64,000 nucleotides of DNA, from NCBI RefSeq assembly GCF_037078405.1, contig NZ_JAYMGZ010000004.1, positions 124,001-188,000 of the forward strand, in the 5' to 3' direction. The translations under genes were made by a program, and so were the position numbers. The notes beneath the pieces were generated by a model that worked only from the letters and a program-made list of their open reading frames with translations, had not been told where the DNA came from and ran no database searches. Shown here one piece after another: positions 54,004 through 63,062 of this stretch (position 1 is the first letter of the stretch; every line of letters starts with the position of its first letter). Source of the stretch: Haloarcula sp. DT43. Its GTDB lineage: Archaea; Halobacteriota; Halobacteria; Halobacteriales; Haloarculaceae.

Positions 54004-54294
54004 TCAGCGGTCCTGAAACGTCGAGCGCTCCTCGATGATGCGCTCGCCGCAACTCACCTCGTCGACGGAGTGGACCGACGCGCCGAGTTCCTCGACCGCC
54101 TCCCGTATCGATTCGTAGTCGACGCCGTCGCCCTCTATCGTGAGTTTGACGTTCTGTACCTCCTTGTCCCGTTCGACCAGCGACGCGGTCACGCCCACGA
54201 CGGTGTGTTCGGCGGTGATGCGCTCGGTGAAGTCGATAAGCGGCGGGTCGTGAGGCTTCAACACGTCGATGACGAGTCTGCGGACGGTTGACAT
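54004..54294 (-). CDS. DUF211 domain protein
   Basis: Predicted 96 residues from ATG 54294 (MSTVRRLVIDVLKPHDPPLI). The full DUF211 pattern is visible: VIDVLKPHDPPLIDFTERI, GVTASLVERDKEVQNVKLTI and EELGASVHSVDEVSCGERI. The family is archaeal with a ferredoxin-like oligomeric fold and possible metal binding. It precedes the VIT1-like gene with a 3-bp gap, so a metal-homeostasis link is suggested. It is divergent from the tandem UspA gene. Confidence 0.9.
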   Translation of the reverse strand: MSTVRRLVIDVLKPHDPPLIDFTERITAEHTVVGVTASLVERDKEVQNVKLTIEGDGVDYESIREAVEELGASVHSVDEVSCGERIIEERSTFQDR

Positions 54295-54398
54295 GCATCG
54301 ACTGTCGGCCGTCCGTTCCCTAAATGTGACTATCGGGCGGACACTTCCTCGCCACGACACTTTATCACGACCGCCGTCGAACACCGGGTCGATACGCG
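54295..54398. promoter_or_regulatory. divergent promoter region of DUF211 and UspA genes
   Basis: CTTTATCACG at 54359-54368 lies 30-40 bases before the UspA ATG at 54399. On the minus strand CACATTTAGG (54325-54334) lies ~35 bases before the DUF211 ATG. The two promoters point outward from a 104-bp spacer. Confidence 0.5.
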
Positions 54399-55262
54399 AT
54401 GTTCGATACTATCCTGGTCCCTATCGACGACAGTCCGGGTTCCCAGCGGGCCTTCGAGGCCGCGGCGACCCTCGCGAAGCAGTACGGCTCGGCCGTCCAC
54501 GTCCTCGCCGTGGTCGACGAACACGGCCCGAGCGACGGCGAGTGGGACTACGACGGCGACTCCCCCGCGGCGGCGTTCCTCGACGAGCAGTCGGACGCGG
54601 CCGACGGCATCGAGGTGACGTCCGCCGTGCGGGAGGGCGTCGTCCACGAGGAAATCCTCGACTACGCCGACGAGCGCGGTGTCGACCTCGTCGTCATGGG
54701 GACCCACGGCCGCACCGGCGTCCGGCGCTACCTGCTCGGGAGCGTCACCGAGAAAGTGGTCCGTCTGTCCGACGTGCCGGTCCTCTCGGTCAAGGCCGAC
54801 GCCGAGCCGGGCGGGGTGCGCTTCGACGACATCCTGCTCCCGACCGACGGCAGCAGCGGGGCCGAGGCGGCGATTGAGCCGACCGCGGCCCTCGCTGGCG
54901 AGACCGACGCGACGGTCCACGTGCTGTCGGCCGTGGACACGCGGTCGCTTGGTATCGACGTGGGGTCGACCGTCATCATCGACGAACTGGAGTCCATCGC
55001 CGAGGACGCCGTCGCCACCGCGTCGGAGCGCCTCTACGACCAGGGCGTTGGGGCGGTCAAGACGGCCGTCGCCCACGGGATTCCCTACCGGGTCATCCTC
55101 CAGGCCATCGACGACAACGACGTGGACCTCGTCGTCATCGGGACCCACGGCCGGACCGGTATCGACCGCTACCTGCTCGGCAGCGTCACGGAGAAACTCG
55201 TCCGGACCGCGCCGGTGCCCGTCCTGACCGTCCGGTCGGCCGACGCCGGCGACGAGGCGTAG
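54399..55262 (+). CDS. tandem universal stress protein (two UspA domains)
   Basis: Predicted 287 residues: two UspA domains of ~140 residues. Each ends with the ATP-binding pattern GTHGRTGVRRYLLGSVTEKV / GTHGRTGIDRYLLGSVTEKL, G-x2-G-x9-G-S with the dimer-end residues. The two halves are also close in DNA (around 54699 and 55139), showing an internal duplication. UspA proteins bind ATP and are induced by stress. The stop touches the stop of the convergent flavoprotein gene. Confidence 0.95.
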   Translation: MFDTILVPIDDSPGSQRAFEAAATLAKQYGSAVHVLAVVDEHGPSDGEWDYDGDSPAAAFLDEQSDAADGIEVTSAVREGVVHEEILDYADERGVDLVVMGTHGRTGVRRYLLGSVTEKVVRLSDVPVLSVKADAEPGGVRFDDILLPTDGSSGAEAAIEPTAALAGETDATVHVLSAVDTRSLGIDVGSTVIIDELESIAEDAVATASERLYDQGVGAVKTAVAHGIPYRVILQAIDDNDVDLVVIGTHGRTGIDRYLLGSVTEKLVRTAPVPVLTVRSADAGDEA

Positions 55263-55898
55263 CTACCCGAAGTTCTCGACCTTGGCGTCGTCGGTGTCGA
55301 CGCCGGCGGCTTCGAGCGCTTCCGTGGCGGCGTCGAGGAAGTCCGCGAAGCCGTAGATGAAGACCTGCCCGCCGCCGTCGACAGCCTCGCCGACGTGGTC
55401 CGTGAGGTCCTCGTCGGCCCCGACGACGCGGACGAATGCGCCCGCCTCGGCTAGCGCGTCCAGTCGGTCCTCGTGGACCGGCGTGTCGTCCTGGTACACG
55501 ACGGCGGCCTCGTTGCCGTCGTCGAGGGCACGCTCGGCGATACCGACCGCCGGGCCGACGCCGGGGCCCCCCGCCAGCACGACGACGCGGCTCTCACCCT
55601 CGTAGTAGTCCGACCCGAACGGCCCGGCGATGCGGACGCCGTCGCCCGCTTCGAGCGCGCCGAGCTGGGGCGCAAGCTCCCCGTCGGGGTCGATGCCGAC
55701 GGTAATCTCGAACGTCTCCGCCACCGTCGGCGAGGAGATGGTGTAGAACCGCGAGACGTCCTCCCCGTCGACGGTCAGCGTCAGTTTGACGAACTGGCCC
55801 GGCTGCGCGTCGAACGCCTCCGGGGTCTCGAAGTCAATCGCCACGGTGTCCGGTCCGACGTCCCGAACGCCCACCACGTCGAGTTCGCGTTCATCCAT
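55263..55898 (-). CDS. FAD/NAD(P)-dependent ferredoxin-reductase-like protein
   Basis: Predicted 211 residues from ATG 55898 (MDERELDVVGVRDVG). An FAD domain with SRFYTISSPT (RxYS-like flavin motif) is followed by an NAD(P) domain with VVVLAGGPGVGPAVGIAERA and a C-terminal GGQVFIYGFADFLDAATEAL. No 2Fe-2S or globin domain is attached, so it needs a separate partner. An upstream extension to 55976 is unlikely. It could pass electrons to the ferredoxin-type proteins found elsewhere in the window. Confidence 0.87.
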   Translation of the reverse strand: MDERELDVVGVRDVGPDTVAIDFETPEAFDAQPGQFVKLTLTVDGEDVSRFYTISSPTVAETFEITVGIDPDGELAPQLGALEAGDGVRIAGPFGSDYYEGESRVVVLAGGPGVGPAVGIAERALDDGNEAAVVYQDDTPVHEDRLDALAEAGAFVRVVGADEDLTDHVGEAVDGGGQVFIYGFADFLDAATEALEAAGVDTDDAKVENFG

Positions 55899-56101
55899 AT
55901 CCGGCAGTTGCCGCGCCCGGCCAAGGGGGTTACGGTCGCCCCGCGTTCCACAGTGCTGAAAGGCCGGGTTGCGCATTCCGGTACGCGGGAAATACGGCCG
56001 GCTGGCAGCGAAATCTGCCGGTTTTCACTCGGAAACGAGTAGCCCGCTCGCGGGCGGTTACGGAAGGCTTTTCCTACCACGCTGGCTACCCGTGCGGTAT
56101 A

Positions 56102-57865
56102 ATGCCAGAGGACCTGAACTGGGCCATCGGCGGCGAAGCCGGCGATGGAATCGACTCCACCGGGAAGATCTTCGCGCAGGCACTCTCCCGGGCTGGTCGG
56201 CACGTCTTCACCTCAAAGGACTTCGCCTCCCGCATCCGCGGCGGGTACACTGCCTACAAGGTACGGACGTCGGTCGACCGGGTCGAGAGTGTCGTCGACC
56301 GCCTGGACATCCTGATCGCACTCACAGAGCGCACCATCCACGAGAACGAGGACGAACTCCACGAGGACTCCGTCATCATCTACGACGGCGAGCGCTCGAC
56401 GATGCAGGACGTGGAGGTCCCCGGTGACGCGACGGCGCTCGAAGTACCGCTGAAACGACTGGCCGAGGACGCGGGTGGGGCCATCATGCTCAACGTCGTC
56501 GCCCTCGGGGCGGCGTGTGAAGTCACTGGCTTCCCAATCGAGAACCTCGACGAAAGCCTGCAAAAGCGCTTCGGCGACAAGGGCGAGGCCATCGTCGAGA
56601 ACAACAAGGAAGCCGCCCGGAAGGGCCAGGAGTACGTCCGCGAGGAGTACGACGAGGACTTCGACTACGACATGGAGACGACCGACAACGACTACGTCCT
56701 GCTGAACGGCGACGAGGCCATCGGCATGGGCGCTATCGCCGCCGGCTGTCGCTTCTACGCCGGCTACCCCATCACCCCAGCGACGGACGTGATGGAGTAC
56801 ATGACCGGCCGCGTCGACCAGTTCGGCGGGAAGGTCGTCCAGGCCGAAGACGAACTCTCGGCCATCAACATGGCGCTTGGCGCGGCCCGCGCCGGTGCCC
56901 GAGCCATGACCGCCACGTCCGGCCCGGGTATCGACCTGATGACCGAGACGTTCGGGCTGGTCGCCACGAGCGAGACCCCGCTGGTCATCTGTGACGTGAT
57001 GCGGTCCGGTCCCTCGACCGGGATGCCGACAAAGCAGGAACAGGGCGACCTCAATATGACACTGTACGGCGGCCACGGCGAGATTCCGCGGTTCGTCGTC
57101 GCGCCGACCACGGTTTCGGAGTGCTTCTGGAAGACCGTCGAGGCGTTCAACCTCGCCGAGAAGTACCAGACGCCGGTGTTCCTCGTCTCGGACCTCGCGA
57201 TGGCGGTCACGGAGCAGACGTTCGCCCCCGAGACCTTCGACATGGACGAGGTCGAAATCGACCGCGGCAAGGTCGTCGACGAGAACGACATCGACGCCTG
57301 GCTCGACGAGAAGGGGCGCTTCCAGGCCCACTTCGCCGCCGCCGACGGCGTCTCGCCGCGTGCGTTCCCTGGGACGACCGACGGCGCGCACATGACGACC
57401 GGCCTCGAACACGACGAACTCGGTCGCCGGACGGAGGACACGGACGTCCGCATCGAACAGGTCGACAAACGCCAGCGGAAAGTCGAGACCGCCCGCGAAC
57501 AGGAGGACTTCGACTACCGCGAGTTCGGCGACTCCGACGCGGACACGCTGGTCATCTCCTGGGGCTCCAACGAAGGCGCGCTCCGGGAAGGCCTGACACT
57601 GCTCGAGGAGGACGGCTACGACGTGCGGTTCATCTCCGTCCCGTACATCTTCCCGCGGCCGGACCTCACCGAGGAAATCGAGGCGGCCGAGGACGTCATC
57701 GTCGTCGAGTGTAACGCCACCGGCCAGTTCGCGGACATCATCGAACACGACGTCCTCGAACGGGTCCAGCGCATCAACAAGTACAACGGCGTGCGGTTCA
57801 AGGCAGACGAACTGGCGACCGAAATCAAGCAGACGCTCGACACACCCGCGGAGGCAACACAATGA
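56102..57865 (+). CDS. korA: 2-oxoacid:ferredoxin oxidoreductase, alpha subunit
   Basis: Predicted 587 residues, fusing gamma-type (LNWAIGGEAGDGIDSTGKIF at the N-terminus) and alpha-type domains (GCRFYAGYPITPATDVMEYM, TSGPGIDLMTETFGLVATSE). The YPITPAT loop marks the CoA-dependent family. With the beta subunit it oxidises a 2-oxoacid with CoA, reducing ferredoxin. Pyruvate versus 2-oxoglutarate is not proven by the motifs; I favour the 2-oxoglutarate form from memory of halobacterial sequences. Its stop overlaps the beta start (ATGA). Confidence 0.87.
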   Translation: MPEDLNWAIGGEAGDGIDSTGKIFAQALSRAGRHVFTSKDFASRIRGGYTAYKVRTSVDRVESVVDRLDILIALTERTIHENEDELHEDSVIIYDGERSTMQDVEVPGDATALEVPLKRLAEDAGGAIMLNVVALGAACEVTGFPIENLDESLQKRFGDKGEAIVENNKEAARKGQEYVREEYDEDFDYDMETTDNDYVLLNGDEAIGMGAIAAGCRFYAGYPITPATDVMEYMTGRVDQFGGKVVQAEDELSAINMALGAARAGARAMTATSGPGIDLMTETFGLVATSETPLVICDVMRSGPSTGMPTKQEQGDLNMTLYGGHGEIPRFVVAPTTVSECFWKTVEAFNLAEKYQTPVFLVSDLAMAVTEQTFAPETFDMDEVEIDRGKVVDENDIDAWLDEKGRFQAHFAAADGVSPRAFPGTTDGAHMTTGLEHDELGRRTEDTDVRIEQVDKRQRKVETAREQEDFDYREFGDSDADTLVISWGSNEGALREGLTLLEEDGYDVRFISVPYIFPRPDLTEEIEAAEDVIVVECNATGQFADIIEHDVLERVQRINKYNGVRFKADELATEIKQTLDTPAEATQ

Positions 57866-58725
57866 GTTCCGACGTTCGCTTCACAGACTTCAAATCCGAC
57901 AAGCAACCGACCTGGTGTCCCGGCTGCGGTGACTTCGGGACGATGAACGGCATGATGAAGGCGCTGGCCGAGACGGGCAACGACCCCGACAACACCTTCA
58001 TCGTCGCCGGTATCGGCTGTTCCGGCAAAATCGGCACCTACATGCACAGCTACGCGCTCCACGGCGTCCACGGCCGCGCACTGCCCGTGGGCATCGGCGT
58101 GAAGATGGCCAACCCGGACCTCGAAGTGATGGTCTCGGGCGGCGACGGCGACGGCTACTCAATCGGTGCCGGCCACTTCATCCACGCCGTTCGCCGGAAC
58201 GTCGATATGAGCTACGTCGTGATGGACAACCGCATCTACGGGCTGACGAAGGGGCAGGCCTCGCCGACGAGCCGCGAGGACTTCGAGACCTCGACCTCGC
58301 CCGAGGGGCCGAACCAGCCGCCGGTCAATCCCAAGGCGCTGGCCCTGGCCTCCGGCGCGACGTTCATCGCGCAGTCGTTCTCCTCGAACGCACAGCGCCA
58401 CGCCGAAATCGTCCAGCAGGCCGTCGAACACGACGGCTTCGGCTTCGTCAACGTCTACTCGCCCTGCGTGACGTTCAACGACGTGGACACCTACGACTAC
58501 TTCCGCGACGCCATCGTCGACCTGGACGAGACCGACCACGACCCGTCGAACCGCGACCAGGCCAAGGACAAGATCCTCGAAAGCGACAAGGAGTACATGG
58601 GCGTCCTCTACCAGGACGAGGACTCGGTCCCGTTCGAGGAGCGCGAGGGCGTCGAGGGCTCGATGGCCGAGATTCCCGACGGCGCGCCCGAGGGCGCGAT
58701 GGACCTCGTCCGCGAGTTCTACTAG
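57862..58725 (+). CDS. korB: 2-oxoacid:ferredoxin oxidoreductase, beta subunit
   Basis: Predicted 287 residues. The thiamine-diphosphate-binding subunit has QPTWCPGCGDFGTMNGMMKA, AGIGCSGKIGTY with cluster cysteines, and VSGGDGDGYSIGAGHFIHAV for ThDP-Mg binding. MDNRIYGLTKGQASPTS follows. It carries the Fe-S cluster with the alpha subunit. The gene overlaps korA by 4 bp. Its stop codon is immediately followed by a hairpin repeat that may end the transcript. Confidence 0.9.
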   Translation: MSSDVRFTDFKSDKQPTWCPGCGDFGTMNGMMKALAETGNDPDNTFIVAGIGCSGKIGTYMHSYALHGVHGRALPVGIGVKMANPDLEVMVSGGDGDGYSIGAGHFIHAVRRNVDMSYVVMDNRIYGLTKGQASPTSREDFETSTSPEGPNQPPVNPKALALASGATFIAQSFSSNAQRHAEIVQQAVEHDGFGFVNVYSPCVTFNDVDTYDYFRDAIVDLDETDHDPSNRDQAKDKILESDKEYMGVLYQDEDSVPFEEREGVEGSMAEIPDGAPEGAMDLVREFY

Positions 58726-58726
58726 A

Positions 58727-58860
58727 CCACCTTTTTCGTCGTCGCCTTTCCTCGCGCGCTCTACGAGCGCGCTGTGGGAAGGCTCCCCGAAAAACGTGGG
58801 CGAAAAAGGCGACTCCGCGGCGACGCCGCGAAGCCGTGAAACGGCGGCCTGCGGCCGCCG
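58727..58860. repeat. hairpin repeat, copy B (behind korB)
   Basis: It starts one base after the korB stop. Arms are CCACCTTTTTCG (58727-58738) and CGAAAAACGTGG (58788-58799, one mismatch), with an inner perfect stem GCGCGCTC / GAGCGCGC (58754-58772, TAC loop). A second pair, GTCGCCTTT (58741-58749) and AAAGGCGAC (58805-58813), interleaves with the first. Two more perfect hairpins follow: CGCGGCG/CGCCGCG (58816-58830) and CGGCGGCC/GGCCGCCG (58842-58860). T-run and GC stem could act as a terminator. Confidence 0.75.
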
Positions 58861-58972
58861 GACGCTGACCGCAACGACTTCTCGTCTCGCTGGGTTCCGA
58901 GCGACGGCCACCGAGCGAGGTACACAATAGAATCGGGTTCACGTCCATACGTCCAGGTCCCCAACAGAGCGT

Positions 58973-60343
58973 ATGAAGGTCTTCTGGCACCAGCGTGACC
59001 TCCGACTCCCGGACAACCGCGGACTGACGGCCGCCGCGACGGACGACGCGGTGTTGCCGGTGTACGTCGTCGACGCGGACCTGCTGTCGAAGGTCGGGAC
59101 ACGCCAGCGAGCGTTCCTACTGGCCGGTGTCCGTGCGCTGAAAGCGGCGTATCGGGACCGCGGCGGGGACTTGCTCGTCCGGGAGGGGGCCGCCGCCGAG
59201 GTGCTCGCGGACGTGGTCGATGAGTACGACGCCGACCGGGTGTACTACAACGAACACTACCGGCCGGCACGCCGGAACCGACAGCGCCGCGTCGGCGAGG
59301 CCGTGCCGACGAAATCCCTGACCGACCTCGTGCTCGTCGACCCGGCCGGGCTCGACAGCCGGTACGAGAACCACAGCCGCTTCTACGACGACTGGCAGGC
59401 CCATCACAAGCTCCCGCCGGTCGACACGCCTGCGGCGGACGCACTCGTCGACGTGTCGGACCCGACGACGGCCCCGAGCATCGAGACGGATATCGACCTG
59501 CCGACACCCGGCTACGAGGGCGCACGGCAACGGTACGACGACTTCCTCGACGCCGGCATCGAGACGTACAGCGACACCCGCGACGACATGCGGGCCGCCG
59601 TCGAGCGCCCGACGGGGGCCGTCTCGCGCATGTCGCCGTACCTCGCAGCGGGGATGATAGGCATCCGCGAGATGTGGCAGGACGCGTCCGACCGTCACAC
59701 CGAAGTCACCAGCGACGCCCAGCGGAACGTCCAGAAGTACCGCTACGAACTCTCGTGGCGGGAACAGAGCTACCACCTGTTGTACCACAACCCGACGCTG
59801 CTGTCGGAGAACTACAAGCCGTTCCCGAACCGTATCGAGTGGGAAAACGACGAGGCCAAGTTCGAGGCCTGGAAGCGCGGCGAGACCGGGTATCCGCTGG
59901 TCGATGCGGGGATGCGCCAGCTCGAACGAGAGGGGTACATCCACAACCGCCCCCGACAGAACGTCGCGTCCTTCCTGACGAAGCATCTCCTCGTCGACTG
60001 GCGCGAAGGCGCGCGGCACTTCCGAAAGCGACTGGTCGACCACGACCCCGCGAACAACGCCGCCAGCTGGCAGTGGACGGCCTCAACCGGGACGGACTCG
60101 GTGGACGTGCGCATCTTCGACCCGGTCGCACAGATGAGCAAGTACGACAGCGGCGCGGACTACGTCACCGAGTACGTGCCGGAACTGCGCGGCGTTCCGG
60201 CGGCCAAAATCGTCGACTGGCCGACGCTCTCGGACGGCGAACGCGAGGAGCTGGCCCCGGACTACGACCACCCAATCGTCGACCGGAACGCCGCCTACGA
60301 ACGCGCCCAGCGCGTGTTCGAGACGGCGCTGGGGAAGCGGTAA
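58973..60343 (+). CDS. phr: deoxyribodipyrimidine photolyase (cryptochrome/photolyase family)
   Basis: Predicted 456 residues. The N-terminal KVFWHQRDLRLPDNRGL opens the antenna domain. The FAD-binding C-terminal part has SRMSPYLAAGMI, SWREQSYHLLYHNP, WKRGETGYPLVDAGMRQLE, HNRPRQNVASFLTKHL, and NNAASWQWTASTGTDSV with the Trp of the lesion site. The layout matches class I CPD photolyases that repair UV pyrimidine dimers. It is preceded by the hairpin repeat and has its own short leader. Confidence 0.95.
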   Translation: MKVFWHQRDLRLPDNRGLTAAATDDAVLPVYVVDADLLSKVGTRQRAFLLAGVRALKAAYRDRGGDLLVREGAAAEVLADVVDEYDADRVYYNEHYRPARRNRQRRVGEAVPTKSLTDLVLVDPAGLDSRYENHSRFYDDWQAHHKLPPVDTPAADALVDVSDPTTAPSIETDIDLPTPGYEGARQRYDDFLDAGIETYSDTRDDMRAAVERPTGAVSRMSPYLAAGMIGIREMWQDASDRHTEVTSDAQRNVQKYRYELSWREQSYHLLYHNPTLLSENYKPFPNRIEWENDEAKFEAWKRGETGYPLVDAGMRQLEREGYIHNRPRQNVASFLTKHLLVDWREGARHFRKRLVDHDPANNAASWQWTASTGTDSVDVRIFDPVAQMSKYDSGADYVTEYVPELRGVPAAKIVDWPTLSDGEREELAPDYDHPIVDRNAAYERAQRVFETALGKR

Positions 60344-60371
60344 CCGGGGCGCACGCTCGGCGACGCCGCTC

Positions 60372-60581
60372 TCACTCCTTGTCGACCATCACTTCGCTGG
60401 CCTTGATGACCGCCGTCACTTCGTCGCCCTCGGCGAGGTCGAGTCGGTCGGCGGACCCTCGGGTAATCGTCGACGTGACCGTCTCGCCGCCATCCAGTTC
60501 GATGACGACTTCGGCCATCACTTCGTCAGCCGTTACTGAGCGAACCGTCCCGCTGAGGTTGTTCCGAGCACTGAGTGCCAT
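60372..60581 (-). CDS. molbindin-like TOBE-domain protein
   Basis: Predicted 69 residues from ATG 60581 (MALSARNNLSGTVRSV). A single Mop/TOBE domain: ARNNLSGTV start, AEVVIELDGGETVTSTITRG, then EGDEVTAVIKASEVMVDK. Molbindins bind molybdate or tungstate as oligomers. The upstream 28 bp (ATTCTGTATGG on the minus strand) includes an AT-rich promoter-like part. It is convergent with the photolyase gene. Confidence 0.92.
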   Translation of the reverse strand: MALSARNNLSGTVRSVTADEVMAEVVIELDGGETVTSTITRGSADRLDLAEGDEVTAVIKASEVMVDKE

Positions 60582-60647
60582 ACAGAATAGTTGTGTGGCT
60601 AACAACAATACTGTTGCCGTCCCGGGCAGTGTGGCCGCGAGATCGGG

Positions 60648-61130
60648 TTACCGGTCGCCCGCGAACAGCCACGCCGCCACCGCGATGGCCCCGGTGACGC
60701 CGGCGAGCCAGACGTCCGTGCTCAGGTACAGCCCCGGCGTCGGCGGGTGGTACCGCGTCAGCGGCCACAGCACCTCGTAGGACTGCCCGGACGCCTTCAG
60801 CAGGAGCGCGTCGGCGAACAGGTGGCTGGCGGCCCCGAGCGACAGCAGGCCGAACGCGCGCCGCCGGTCCGAGCGGCCCACGACGACCGTGCCCACGAGG
60901 ACGGCGACGAACGCGCCGCCGAGCGTGTGGACACCCAGCCAGTCGAACGGGACCCCAAGCGCCGCCTCGACGGTCGCCGAATCGACGAGGAGCTTGATTT
61001 TCGCCATGTCGGGGATGAACGCGCCGGCCATCCCCACGGTGACGTACTCGCCGGTGAGCCAGTCGTATCGGAGCGACAGGAGCGTACAGGCGGTGAACGC
61101 GATGAAAGCGTGCGACAGCAGGTCCGGCAT
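60648..61130 (-). CDS. membrane-bound metal-dependent hydrolase (DUF457 family)
   Basis: Predicted 160 residues from ATG 61130 (MPDLLSHAFIAFTACTLL). The family's His/Asp pattern is present: LLSHAFIAF, AGAFIPDMAKIKLLV, WLGVHTLGGA and ASHLFADALLLK, with four or five membrane helices. It is the second DUF457 protein of the window and is longer in the loop region. Its ATG overlaps the stop of the OB-fold-like membrane protein gene (ATGA), so both are co-translated. Confidence 0.85.
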   Translation of the reverse strand: MPDLLSHAFIAFTACTLLSLRYDWLTGEYVTVGMAGAFIPDMAKIKLLVDSATVEAALGVPFDWLGVHTLGGAFVAVLVGTVVVGRSDRRRAFGLLSLGAASHLFADALLLKASGQSYEVLWPLTRYHPPTPGLYLSTDVWLAGVTGAIAVAAWLFAGDR

Positions 61131-61678
61131 CAGGCCAGCACCTCCCGAGCCCTGACGAGAAGCGTCCGTGCCGGCGTGAGCGGCTCCTCGCGCCGACGCA
61201 GTGCGCCCGTCCGCGGGTCCAGCCGCCAGCCACAGACCACTCGCCCGAGGGTCCACAGGCCGGCGAGCGCCGACACCAGGTACATCGCGGTGTAGTTCGT
61301 CGCCGGGACGCCCACGCTGTTTTCGGCGGTGATGGTCCGGTCCGGGCCGAGCGTGCCGTACACCTGCAGCGACTGGCCCTCGACGACGGTGGCGTCGACG
61401 TTCCGGACGGTGACCGTGAGCGTCCCGGTGTGGCGCTCGCCGTCAGCGGCGTACGCGTACCCGAGGTCGGTTTCGACGGGGTCGGTCCCGACGACCGTGC
61501 CGGTCACCTGGACGTACTCGCCGACGTACCGGTCGTAATCCTGGGCCAGCGCGTCCCCGTTGGGGTAGTCACCCACCGCGGGGTCGGGCGCGGGCGCCCC
61601 GAGACCGACCATGAGCGCGAACAGCACGGCCAGCAACACACAGATAGCCGCGCCCCTGCCCACCCACGAATGAAGCAT
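61130..61678 (-). CDS. membrane protein with OB-fold-like external domain
   Basis: Predicted 182 residues. An N-terminal hydrophobic helix (GAAICVLLAVLFALMVGLGA) is followed by ~90 residues of beta-rich sequence (GEYVQVTGTVVGTDPVETDL, LTVTVRNVDATVVEGQSLQV) with the look of an OB-fold, then another helix (YTAMYLVSALAGLWTLG) and an Arg-rich cytosolic tail. A strong TATA box (GTTTATATCC, minus strand, 61701-61710) lies ~28 bp upstream. Unknown function; operon with the DUF457 gene. Confidence 0.7.
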   Translation of the reverse strand: MLHSWVGRGAAICVLLAVLFALMVGLGAPAPDPAVGDYPNGDALAQDYDRYVGEYVQVTGTVVGTDPVETDLGYAYAADGERHTGTLTVTVRNVDATVVEGQSLQVYGTLGPDRTITAENSVGVPATNYTAMYLVSALAGLWTLGRVVCGWRLDPRTGALRRREEPLTPARTLLVRAREVLA

Positions 61679-61733
61679 TCAAATCCAGGTGCGGGCGGCG
61701 GGATATAAACTCTGGCGCTTGGGGCGGGCGTCC

Positions 61734-62951
61734 TTACTTGGGCTTGCCGGGTAGAACGTCCGGGTCGCCCGAGCGGTAGATGTACTCGATGGCGACGCCG
61801 GTCAGCGGCGAGTCGGCAGCCGTCGCGTAGGTCTTCGCCAGGTCGAGGTACTGTTCGGTCACGTCGACGACGCGGCGGTAGGCGGCCTCGTCGTCGGGCG
61901 CGAGCAGGTACTCGGCGGTGACCGGGGTGAGTTGCCCCTCCGCGCGGTCGTCGTCGTAGTCGTCCACGTCGTCGAGCCACACCTGCGCCCCGATGATAGC
62001 GAGGACGATTGCCTTCGCGAACTCGCGGTCGATGTCCAGGCCGGCGAGTCGGTAGAGGTCCAACATTCCGTCGTAGAGGACGCCGACGCGGGCGTACTGG
62101 GTCTTGCTGTAGGGCAGGTCCTTCTCCGTCTCGGTGAACGTCGCCGGCTCCTCGTCGTAGGCGGCGAACTTGTACTCCTCGCGGATGTCGTCCAGGGCGT
62201 CGGCGTCGCCGTCCTCGGCCGCGGTCATCAGCCCCCGGAAGTGCTCGTCGCGGTCCTGGTGGGCCTCGCTGTAGTCGACGGCCCACTGGTAAGCGTCCTC
62301 GACGACGGGCGGCATGTCCGCCAACAGGCCATCGAGGTGGGACTGCAGGGCGGACTGGGTGACCTCGGCGACGCGCCGTCGGTCGGCCTCGCTGCCGCTC
62401 CACGGCTCGCTTCGCTCACCGTGTCGTTTCGAGGCGTCGGCCTCGCCGAACTCGACCTCGAAGTCCTCGAACTCCTCGTCGTTGATGGCGTCGCGCATGT
62501 CGCCGTCGATGAGCGCCTCGATTGAGAGGCGGGTCATCTGCTCGGCACGGACGACCATCTCGCGGGGCGCGAGGTCCTGGGCCGGGCCCTGCTCCAGCGC
62601 CGTCTCGTCGACGGTCGGAACGCCGTCGGCGATGGCGTCGATGACGGGGTCGCCGGGAGCCTGCCGGCGGGCGTTCCGGTAGACGTAGCCGAGCGTGAGC
62701 TGGGCGGGCAGGATGAGCTTCGTGTCGTAGGAGAAGTCGACCGGCCGTCCGAACTCGTCTTCGAGGGCGTCCTCGATGCGGGCGGTCACGTCGTCGACCA
62801 TCGCCTCGGTGCGGTCGTCGATTTCGGACTTCAGCGAGAGGCTGGCGGCGTCGAAGACGCCGGTGTCCGCGTAGTAGCCCAGCACCGCTCGCAGTGCTGT
62901 GGGAAGCCGCCGCCTGTCCGCGAGCACGCCCGCGCCTGTCTTGAGAACCAT
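61734..62951 (-). CDS. helical haloarchaeal protein with DDxxD motif
   Basis: Predicted 405 residues, mostly helical and acidic, with no family recognised. AIIGAQVWLDDVDDYDDDR contains DDVDD at residues 327-331, the DDxxD pattern used by class I isoprenoid synthases to bind Mg-diphosphate, preceded by a hydrophobic helix as in those enzymes. A second Asp-rich motif is not obvious. The start ATG 62951 (MVLKTGAGVLADRRRLP) is clear. It diverges from a geranylgeranyl-reductase-family gene 111 bp away. The isoprenoid link is inference only. Confidence 0.65.
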   Translation of the reverse strand: MVLKTGAGVLADRRRLPTALRAVLGYYADTGVFDAASLSLKSEIDDRTEAMVDDVTARIEDALEDEFGRPVDFSYDTKLILPAQLTLGYVYRNARRQAPGDPVIDAIADGVPTVDETALEQGPAQDLAPREMVVRAEQMTRLSIEALIDGDMRDAINDEEFEDFEVEFGEADASKRHGERSEPWSGSEADRRRVAEVTQSALQSHLDGLLADMPPVVEDAYQWAVDYSEAHQDRDEHFRGLMTAAEDGDADALDDIREEYKFAAYDEEPATFTETEKDLPYSKTQYARVGVLYDGMLDLYRLAGLDIDREFAKAIVLAIIGAQVWLDDVDDYDDDRAEGQLTPVTAEYLLAPDDEAAYRRVVDVTEQYLDLAKTYATAADSPLTGVAIEYIYRSGDPDVLPGKPK

Positions 62952-63062
62952 TGTATGTCGCCCCGGGTGTTCCCGTGATGGTAGTGGGGTCGTCTTTACC
63001 CTTTCGAGACCGCCGTCGGTGTATTCGGAAAGACTGATTAGCGACAGGGAACACCCACAACC

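Noticed and set aside
56213-57862. 549-codon frame antisense to the 2-oxoacid oxidoreductase alpha gene
   Set aside because: Shadow frame; the sense strand encodes a full-length, motif-complete subunit.
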